This document shows positions 40,218 to 45,920 of a DNA stretch of 51,962 nt, one piece after another. The stretch is from DATLYH01 sp035575035. GTDB lineage: Bacteria; Planctomycetota; Planctomycetia; Gemmatales; Gemmataceae. The position numbers were made by a program, and so were the translations under genes. A model generated the notes under the pieces. The model did no database searches. It was given only the letters and a program-made list of their open reading frames with translations, and had not been told where the DNA came from. How positions within the stretch are numbered: position 1 is the first letter of the stretch; each line of letters opens with the position of its first letter. Where the stretch lies: positions 1-51,962 of the forward strand of contig DATLYH010000065.1 of assembly GCA_035575035.1 (NCBI GenBank), read 5' to 3'.

Positions 40218-41000
40218 TCACGATGCCGGAGGCTCCGCACTGAGGCGGCGCACCCCGCGGGCCACCAACCAATCGGGAAGCCAGCGTGCCACCCGCGTCA
40301 CCAGCGTCATCTGCCAGGGGAAGTTGTACACCTTGCGCCGGCTGCGGAGTGCCCGCAGGATGCGCCGGGCCGCATCGTCCGCCTCCAGCAGCCAGGGCAT
40401 CGGATATGGATTGTCGGCCGTCAGCGGCGTGCGCACAAAGCCGGGGCAGATGGTCGTCACAGCGATGCCGCGGGAGTGCAGCTGGATACGCAACCCTTCG
40501 AGGAAGGCGTTGACCGCCGCCTTGCTGGCGCAATAGCCCATCTTGCCCGGCATCCCCTTGTACGCCGCCAGGCTTGAGACGGCTGCCAGGTGGCCCCGGC
40601 CGCGCCGCAGCATCTCCGGCAGCACCGCCTCGATCGCGTACACCACTCCCAGGAAGTTGACCCGCATCATCGCCGCGATGTCGAGGGAATTCAGCGGATC
40701 GACCTGCGTGGTGATGCCGAAGCCGGCGTTGGCGATCAGCAGATCGACCGGTCCGAGCCGGGCGCTGATTTCGCGAACAGCGGCCAGCGTCTGGTCCCGG
40801 TCCCCCACGTCCGCCGTCGCCAGAGCGGCCATCCCGCCGGCCTGGCCGACTTGCTGAACCAGGGCTTCGAGCGGCTCACGGCGGCGGGCGATCAGTCCGA
40901 CCTTGCAACCCTCCGCGGCCAGCAGCCGGGCCAACTCCCAGCCGATGCCGCTGGAGGCACCGGTAATGACGGCCACCTGATTGGCAAACGATCTGGCCAC
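40218..41000 (-). CDS. Short-chain dehydrogenase/reductase (SDR family)
   Basis: The protein has 260 residues if it starts at GTG 41000, which has GGAG 9 bases upstream; TTG 41009 is an alternative. The much longer open frame upstream is not protein-like. The NAD(P) site is TGASSGIG (residues 13-20). The catalytic residues are Asn90 region LIANAG, Ser142 or Ser143, Tyr156 and Lys160 in YCASK. A C-terminal basic/hydrophobic tail (ALRSRRKVYNFPWQMTLVTR) resembles the YqjQ/DltE-like group of classical SDRs that associate with membranes. The substrate is unknown. The gene is transcribed divergently from the subtilase gene. Confidence 0.88.
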   Translation of the reverse strand: MARSFANQVAVITGASSGIGWELARLLAAEGCKVGLIARRREPLEALVQQVGQAGGMAALATADVGDRDQTLAAVREISARLGPVDLLIANAGFGITTQVDPLNSLDIAAMMRVNFLGVVYAIEAVLPEMLRRGRGHLAAVSSLAAYKGMPGKMGYCASKAAVNAFLEGLRIQLHSRGIAVTTICPGFVRTPLTADNPYPMPWLLEADDAARRILRALRSRRKVYNFPWQMTLVTRVARWLPDWLVARGVRRLSAEPPAS

Positions 41001-41223
41001 GCTCGTCAACTCCGATCTCCCGGGTGCCGCCGGTACGACCGGCGCCTCGCGTCCAGGCGCCGCTTGCCGCACCGGACTGTCACTTTCGCCGACCCGGTCC
41101 CGCCCCGCAAGCCCCTTCGGCCGATTCGGCGTGGCATACTTCAGCGCGGATCGTCCGCCGACGGTCTCGCGGGTGACACTCCGAACCTTGGACCTGCCGC
41201 TTCGTAGAATGTTCCAGGGGGAA

Positions 41224-41256
41224 AAATAGCCAGCTCGCGGCAAGGGCTGGCTATTT
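41224..41256. promoter_or_regulatory. Perfect hairpin in the SDR/subtilase divergent region
   Basis: AAATAGCCAGC (41224-41234) pairs with GCTGGCTATTT (41246-41256) around an 11-base loop, with an A-run on the left and T-run on the right, so it looks like a bidirectional intrinsic terminator. It lies about 30 bases before the subtilase start, in a region where no transcript should end, so it could be an attenuator or a boundary element. Confidence 0.45.
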
Positions 41257-41287
41257 GCAACCCTCGTTCGACCGGGAAATCCCTTCC

Positions 41288-43735
41288 ATGATGAGCAAAC
41301 CAGCAATCGCGATCGCCTCGGTAATCCTGATCCTGGGCGCGGTGGCACCGGCTGTCAGCCGGTGCCACCTGGCCGCCGCCCAGCCGGCCCGCCCCAAACC
41401 GCCCGATGAGTACAATGTCCACCTTCGCTACCAGATCAACGCCCTCGGCGGCGAGCATGTCGCCCAGTTCGATCAGATGGTGGCCTATTTCAAATCAATC
41501 GGCTTCAACAAGGTTTCCGAGTACGAGGGCGAGCGCGAGAACCGTAATCTCAACCGGATGCTCGGCACCATCGCCTCAGCCAACGCCCGCAAGCTGCTCA
41601 ACGAACGGCATGTCCGAACTGTTTTGCTGGTCCCACGCGGCGCCGAACTGCCGGCCGAGGCCGACCAGCCGGTGCGCGTGCAGATCGAGCTGGCCTCGGG
41701 CCTGGGACCTCAGCAACGGCCGCTGGCCGACCAGGTGCGTAGCGTGCTCACGGAACTCGGTTTCCGCGAGGCAATCGGCTACGACAACCGCAGCAACACC
41801 CGACTGGTCGGCATGATCGGCGTCGGCCGGCTGGAGACGTTGATGGGTGACCTGCGCTGGCTGCCAGCCGGCACCGCCCTGCTCCCGCGGACAATACTGA
41901 ATGACCTGCGCCGCACCCCCGACGGCGAGGCTCTGTTGCAGACGATTCTCTTCGATGTGATTGTCCACCCGGAGGGGAGGAAGCGCGTGCAGGCCCTGCT
42001 TGGCGAGAAGCGGGAGGAGGTGTCGTCGGAGGAGTTGCTGAACCGGCTGACCCAGCAAACTCGCCAGGGGGTCGCCGGCGCCGAGCTGTTGGCCCGGCTG
42101 TTCGACGGCGTGCGCCAGGGGCCCGGCAGTGCGGACCTGTTGCGAACTATCGTCGGCTACCTGGAGAATTCGCCGGTGCGGCTGTACCTGCCGATACTTT
42201 TCAAGACCCCCGCCCCGGCGCGCCTGATCGAGGTGATGACCGGGATGGAGCCGATTGCTGCCCGGCCCGCGCCGCCGGAAGTGCCCCCGGACATGGTTAA
42301 CATCGGGCCCGAGTTGAGAGCACTCTTGGCCGACCCGGAACAGGCGGCGAAGCCGGCGCGGATGGAGGTGATCCTGGCGGCCACACCGGCGCCCGGCGAC
42401 GACTCCTGGCAGGCCCGGTTGCGCGACGTTGCCCCCGGCCTGCTCATTGACGGCCGACTTGGGCAACTGGTCAGCGTGCAGGGACCGGCGACCCATGCCC
42501 GCGCCCTGGCGGCCCTGCCGATCGTCTCGGCGGTGCGGCTGGCGATGTCGGCCCGGCCGCAAACGGAAGACTTGCCGGCGCCGACCGACATGAAGGAGGC
42601 ACTGCGAGCCAGTGGGCTCGACCGACTGCACGCGCTGGGCCACCGCGGCCAGGGCGTGCGGGTGGCGGTCATCGACGGTGACTTCCGCGGCTGGTCGGAG
42701 CAACTCGGCCAGGGGCTGCCTGAAGGGACCACGTTGATCGATCTGACCCGCGAGCGCAACCGCGACCTGGAGCCCGACCTGGTGGCCGGCGATCCGAAAG
42801 TGATCGGCCACGGCACCCGCTGCGCCCTGCTGCTGATGCAGGCCGCCCCCGAGGCAGCGCTAACGCTGATCCGGATCGATCCGGCCGCCCCATATCAACT
42901 TCAGGAGGTGGCCCGGCACATCAATGGCGAGTTGTTCCGCTCGCTCAGCCTGGACGCCCGGGCCGAGGAGATACAGCAGGATTTCGAGCGTCTGGAACAG
43001 CAGCGGCCTGCCCTCATCGAAGAGCGCCGCCGCCTGCTTGACACGGTCGAGCCCTCCGACGAGTTCCGGAAGAAGTGGGAGGCATACCAAAAGAAGCAGG
43101 AGGAATTTGACCGGGCGGAGCGGGATTACCACGCGCGGTTGGCGCGCTATCTGCGCCTGTACCGCGATTTGCGGGGGTTGAAGGGGGTGGCAGTGGTGGC
43201 CTGTCCGCTGGTCTGGAACGAGGGGCACCCGATGGATGGCACCAGCGCCCTGAGCCGGTACTTCGACGACCGGCCGTTCAAGGCGGCGCTATGGTTCCAG
43301 TCGGCGGGCAACACCCGCGGCCAGGCGTGGACCGGCCTGTTCCGCGACGCCGACGGCAACGGCGTGATGGAGTTCGTAGCCCCCTCCCTCTCCCCCCGAG
43401 GGGGCGAGGGGGAAGGGTTGAGGGGGATACCGCTACCGGAGGGCCGCTGGTCGCCGGAGCTGAACTTTCTGGCCTGGCAACCGGCCCCCCTCACCCCCAA
43501 CCCCTCTCCCACCGGGGGAGGGAGAGGGGAGGAAAAGGGATTCCCCTCTCCCCCCGGGGGAGGGGAGGAAAAAGGATTCCCCTCTCCCCTCGGGAGAGGG
43601 AGAGGAGAGGAAAAGGGATTCCCCTCTCCCCCCGGGAGAGGGGAGGAAAAAGGATTCCCCTCTCCCCTCGGGAGAGGGAGAGGAGAGGAAAAAGGATTCC
43701 CCTCTCCCCCCTTGGGGGGAGAGGGGGAGGGGTGA
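41288..43735 (+). CDS. Secreted subtilisin-like (S8) serine protease, N-terminal part; reading frame broken
   Basis: ATG 41288 (or 41291) begins a signal peptide whose C-terminal part GAVAPAVSRCHLAAA is partly encoded by a GTGGCACCGGCTG palindrome. About 400 residues of unknown fold follow. The subtilase domain has Asp463 in VAVIDGDF, His508 in GHGTRCALL and the oxyanion Asn675 in WFQSAGNTRG. Between His and Asn lies an unusual coiled-coil insert (about residues 555-640, EEIQQDFERLEQQRP onward). After residue 700 the frame enters a GC-rich repeat array and stops at 43735. The catalytic Ser is encoded further on in another frame (43827-44540). The gene is either inactivated, frameshifted during expression, or mis-sequenced in the array. 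Confidence 0.8.
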   Translation: MMSKPAIAIASVILILGAVAPAVSRCHLAAAQPARPKPPDEYNVHLRYQINALGGEHVAQFDQMVAYFKSIGFNKVSEYEGERENRNLNRMLGTIASANARKLLNERHVRTVLLVPRGAELPAEADQPVRVQIELASGLGPQQRPLADQVRSVLTELGFREAIGYDNRSNTRLVGMIGVGRLETLMGDLRWLPAGTALLPRTILNDLRRTPDGEALLQTILFDVIVHPEGRKRVQALLGEKREEVSSEELLNRLTQQTRQGVAGAELLARLFDGVRQGPGSADLLRTIVGYLENSPVRLYLPILFKTPAPARLIEVMTGMEPIAARPAPPEVPPDMVNIGPELRALLADPEQAAKPARMEVILAATPAPGDDSWQARLRDVAPGLLIDGRLGQLVSVQGPATHARALAALPIVSAVRLAMSARPQTEDLPAPTDMKEALRASGLDRLHALGHRGQGVRVAVIDGDFRGWSEQLGQGLPEGTTLIDLTRERNRDLEPDLVAGDPKVIGHGTRCALLLMQAAPEAALTLIRIDPAAPYQLQEVARHINGELFRSLSLDARAEEIQQDFERLEQQRPALIEERRRLLDTVEPSDEFRKKWEAYQKKQEEFDRAERDYHARLARYLRLYRDLRGLKGVAVVACPLVWNEGHPMDGTSALSRYFDDRPFKAALWFQSAGNTRGQAWTGLFRDADGNGVMEFVAPSLSPRGGEGEGLRGIPLPEGRWSPELNFLAWQPAPLTPNPSPTGGGRGEEKGFPSPPGGGEEKGFPSPLGRGRGEEKGFPSPPGRGEEKGFPSPLGRGRGEEKGFPSPPLGGEGEG
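41342..41368. repeat. GTGGCACCGGCTG palindrome, copy C, inside the subtilase signal peptide
   Basis: GTGGCACCGGCTG (41342-41354), one base, CAGCCGGTGCCAC (41356-41368): perfect 13-bp arms. It is read in frame as VAPAVSRCH just after the hydrophobic core of the signal peptide. Confidence 0.8.
43380..43432. repeat. GC-rich cassette 1 in the subtilase gene
   Basis: CCCCCTCCCTCTCCCCCCG (from 43380) faces GAGGGGGCGAGGGGGAAGGG and GTTGAGGGGG. It keeps the reading frame and adds about 18 residues (SLSPRGGEGEGLRGI-like) between VMEFVAP and PLPEGRWSPELNF. Confidence 0.6.
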
Positions 43736-43738
43736 GGG
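43485..43738. repeat. GC-rich tandem hairpin array in the subtilase gene
   Basis: GATTCCCCTCTCCC occurs five times, at 43539, 43575, 43617, 43653 and 43695, that is with alternating spacings of 36 and 42 bases (a 78-base higher-order unit). Each unit is itself a hairpin of CCCCTCTCCCC against GGGGAGGGGAGG. The array is open in all three forward frames, and long open frames on the reverse strand also cross it. The subtilase frame enters it in one phase, while the continuation of the protein leaves it in another. Confidence 0.85.
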
Positions 43739-43826
43739 GGATGGCCATGGGACCGTCCCCGACATCCCGGCAAAGGTCCGGCTGCGGGTCTCGATTCAAT
43801 GGCGCGAGGCGCATGACCCGACGTTC

Positions 43827-44540
43827 TTGCGACGCGGCGAGGATGTCTACCGGGTGCCGCTAGCCGAGTTGCGGCTGGTGATCCTGCGCCAGCGCGACCC
43901 CTCGGGAACGAACCTGCCTGCCGACGACTTCGAGGTAGTGGCCCAATCGGCGGGAGTGCCGCTGCGGCTCGACAATCAGCCGACAGCGGCGACCTACGAG
44001 CAGTCAGTGGAATTCACTGCCGAGGCGGGCGGCCGGTACGCGCTGCGGGTGGAAGGCCGGGCGCCGGAGGGGACCCGGCCGCGCGGCATGCCGACCCTTC
44101 CGGCCGCGCAGCAATCGAGCGAGTTGCGGCCGCGGATCTTCGTGCAAACGCTGGCCGGCCCGGGGCGGGCGGTCTTCGCGGACTTTACCACCGATCGGCC
44201 CGGCCGCGGTTTCGAAGGGGGAAGCCTGGGCATCCCCGCCGATGCTCACCGGGTCATCACGGTGGGTGCCGCCGACCGCGCTGGCCGGCCCCAACCCTAC
44301 AGCGCCGGCGGCCCGCCGATGAATCAGGACCTGACGATCAAGCCGGACGTGCTGGCTTATGACGTGCCGGCGGCGAAGGATGGGCCGTACGGCACCAGCC
44401 TGGCGACGACCTTTGCCGCGGGCCTGGCGGCGACCGCCATCAGCGCGGGGGTGCCGCGAAGCGCCTTCTTGGAAACGCTGCAAGTGCGGCCCGGCACCCT
44501 GCTGCGGATACCGACGGATTGGCCGGCCCGGCGGCCGTAA
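43827..44540 (+). CDS. Subtilisin-like protease, C-terminal part carrying the catalytic Ser
   Basis: This is the continuation of the subtilase gene in the next frame. The TTG at 43827 is only the first possible start codon. Coding-like sequence in this frame begins earlier, at about 43737 right after the repeat array (VPDIPAKVRLRVSIQWREAH), and the frame is open back to 43464. It holds a beta-sandwich-like region, then GIPADAHRVITVGAADRAG and the catalytic serine motif YGTSLATTFAAGLAA. Together with the upstream frame it completes the Asp-His-Asn-Ser order of S8 proteases. As an independent protein it has neither a signal peptide nor a ribosome binding site, so it is more likely the 3' half of a broken or frameshifted gene. 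Confidence 0.7.
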   Translation: MRRGEDVYRVPLAELRLVILRQRDPSGTNLPADDFEVVAQSAGVPLRLDNQPTAATYEQSVEFTAEAGGRYALRVEGRAPEGTRPRGMPTLPAAQQSSELRPRIFVQTLAGPGRAVFADFTTDRPGRGFEGGSLGIPADAHRVITVGAADRAGRPQPYSAGGPPMNQDLTIKPDVLAYDVPAAKDGPYGTSLATTFAAGLAATAISAGVPRSAFLETLQVRPGTLLRIPTDWPARRP

Positions 44541-44695
44541 GTGCCGAAAAACTCTGGCAAATCGGACCCAGAGACGGGCACCAGAAGGAGAAAGGCATTT
44601 CGGTTAGAATCTGCCTTGACCCACGAAGCCGTCTCTACTCAGCACGGCCCAATCAGGAGTGCAGTTGACAGCCGCCGACACCGCGACGGACGGCA

Positions 44696-45058
44696 TCAAT
44701 GACCGGCTGCCGGCGCGTTCCAGTCAAACAAGCAGAGCCGATGTCCGTCGGGGTCGCGGAGCAGAGCGCGGCGGTATCCTTCCGGACTGGCCTTGAGGGG
44801 CGATTCGGACACGACGCCCTGCTCGGCCAGGCGCTGCAACTCGGCGGGCAGGTCGTCCACCTCGAATGTCAGCAGCACTGAGCCGGGGTCCGGCCGCCCC
44901 GCCTTGAGTGCCAGCCGGCCCGCCCCTGCCCGCAACAGGGCGAAGCAGTTGACCTCGTCACGGAGTAGCAACGCCAGGCCCAGCAAGTCGCGGTACCACG
45001 CCACCGCAGCGGGCCAATCGGCGACGGTCAGCTCCACCAGGTACAGACCGCGAATCAT
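44696..45058 (-). CDS. VOC-family (glyoxalase/bleomycin-resistance fold) protein
   Basis: The protein has 120 residues and starts at ATG 45058 with GGAGGG 7 bases upstream. The two beta-alpha-beta-beta-beta modules of the vicinal oxygen chelate fold are visible: LYLVELTVADWPAAVAWYRD opens the first, and VLLTFEVDDLPAELQRLAEQ opens the second, ending LLRDPDGHRLCLFDW with the metal-ligand-type acidic residues. Substrate and reaction are unknown. Its ribosome binding site lies beside a truncated copy of the 3' end of the ABC-2/CPBP gene, suggesting that the two genes were once adjacent in one operon before the toxin-antitoxin module came between them. Confidence 0.85.
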   Translation of the reverse strand: MIRGLYLVELTVADWPAAVAWYRDLLGLALLLRDEVNCFALLRAGAGRLALKAGRPDPGSVLLTFEVDDLPAELQRLAEQGVVSESPLKASPEGYRRALLRDPDGHRLCLFDWNAPAAGH

Positions 45059-45068
45059 GCCGTTACCC

Positions 45069-45131
45069 TCCGCCGCCTGCCGGGATCACCGCGCAGACAC
45101 GCTGTTCAGGCTACCCGGCGGATGCGCCAGG
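45069..45131 (-). pseudogene. Truncated duplicate of the 3' end of the ABC-2/CPBP gene
   Basis: Bases 45069-45108 match 45881-45920 with two mismatches in 40. Bases 45113-45131 match 45974-45992 with one mismatch in 19. Relative to the intact gene end, about 50 bases coding for a Pro/Glu-rich linker are missing. The fragment includes the original stop codon region and the trailer TCCGCCGCCTGCCGGGATCA read on the plus strand. It marks the left edge of the toxin-antitoxin insertion. Confidence 0.75.
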
Positions 45132-45191
45132 TCGTGCATCCTCGACAGGCGGGGCTTATCCCCGGTATGATACGCCCGGGAGGCAATGGCC

Positions 45192-45431
45192 ATGAGTATC
45201 CAGGTAGAAGCCGTCTACGAGAATGGGGTCTTCCGTCCCTTGCAGCCGGTTGACCTACCCGAACACCAGCGCGTGACCGTCACCGTCGTTCCAGCAGCGG
45301 TGGCCGCGCCGCACCGCATGACCCAGGAGGAATGGCGACAGTTCATCCTGTCCACAGCGGGAAGCATCACCGATCCAACTTTTCAGCGACACGATCAGGG
45401 CTCCTATGAACAGCGCGAGCAGCTGCCGTGA
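45192..45431 (+). CDS. AF2212-like/VapB-type antitoxin
   Basis: The protein has 79 residues from ATG 45192, preferred over ATG 45186 because GGGAGG (45178-45183) is then 8 bases away. The N-terminus IQVEAVYENGVFRPLQPVDL is the signature of the DUF104/AF2212 antitoxin family: a short beta-strand region thought to bind DNA or RNA, followed by a helical tail (MTQEEWRQFILSTAGSI) that wraps the toxin. The stop overlaps the toxin start (GTGA at 45428), as is usual for toxin-antitoxin operons. Autoregulation is expected but no operator was identified. Base composition is visibly less GC-rich than in the neighbours. Confidence 0.85.
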   Translation: MSIQVEAVYENGVFRPLQPVDLPEHQRVTVTVVPAAVAAPHRMTQEEWRQFILSTAGSITDPTFQRHDQGSYEQREQLP

Positions 45432-45835
45432 TTCATCTACTGGATACTAATTCCTGCATTGACCATCTCCGGCGCGGTGCCGCCTCACCGGTCACGGCCC
45501 GGCTAGCTGTCGCTCCCCCAGGTAGCGTTGTCCTGTGTTCTATCGTAGTGGCCGAACTACCGTATGGTGCCCACCGCAGTGCCAACGCGGCAAGGAACCT
45601 GAGTCTGGTGCAGGCATTCTGTCGCCAATTCATCTCATTCCCCTTCAACGACTCGACCGCTGAGGAATACGGCCGAGTCCGGGCTCACCTGTTTGGTCTG
45701 GGCACGCTGATCGGTCCCAACGATTTACTGATTGCCGCCATTGCCCTGGCCAACAACCTTACCCTGGTCACACACAACACCGCCGAATTCAGTCGGGTTC
45801 CTGGTCTGGCCCTGGAAGATTGGCAGATTCCTTGA
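45428..45835 (+). CDS. VapC-type PIN-domain ribonuclease toxin
   Basis: The protein has 135 residues and starts at GTG 45428, overlapping the antitoxin stop by four bases. The PIN-domain acidic residues are visible: Asp in LLDTNSCI near residue 6, Glu in VVAELPYGA near residue 43, Asp in GPNDLLIAAIAL near residue 98 and Asn/Glu in LVTHNTAEFSRV near residues 115-120. VapC toxins cleave tRNA or rRNA when freed from the antitoxin. Codon use (for example ATT CAT CTA, ACT AAT) differs from the surrounding GC-rich genes, consistent with recent acquisition. The module is flanked by a 40-base direct repeat (45069-45108 and 45881-45920). Confidence 0.92.
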   Translation: MIHLLDTNSCIDHLRRGAASPVTARLAVAPPGSVVLCSIVVAELPYGAHRSANAARNLSLVQAFCRQFISFPFNDSTAEEYGRVRAHLFGLGTLIGPNDLLIAAIALANNLTLVTHNTAEFSRVPGLALEDWQIP

Positions 45836-45880
45836 GAAAACAGGTTGACTGGCAAGGCTCGGCTCCCGAAACGCTCTTGA

Positions 45881-45920
45881 TCCGCCGCCTGCCGGGATCA
45901 CCGCGCAGGCACGCTGCTCA
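45881..45920. repeat. Right copy of the direct repeat flanking the toxin-antitoxin module
   Basis: This is the counterpart of 45069-45108 (38 of 40 bases identical). It spans the stop codon and last codons of the ABC-2/CPBP gene plus 17 bases of trailer. The 812-base offset between copies equals one toxin-antitoxin insert. Confidence 0.75.

Noticed and set aside
39632..40243. Plus-strand open frame of about 200 codons in the aminotransferase/SDR gap
   Set aside because: Its start lies inside the aminotransferase gene, it has no ribosome binding site and no recognisable domain, and it runs through a terminator hairpin.
13965..43738. Repeat words considered as a CRISPR array
   Set aside because: Repeats are short, inverted rather than direct with unique spacers of constant length, and no cas gene is present.
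45069..45920. Insertion sequence carrying the toxin-antitoxin genes
   Set aside because: No transposase and no terminal inverted repeats were found; the flanking repeats are copies of a gene end, not of an element end.
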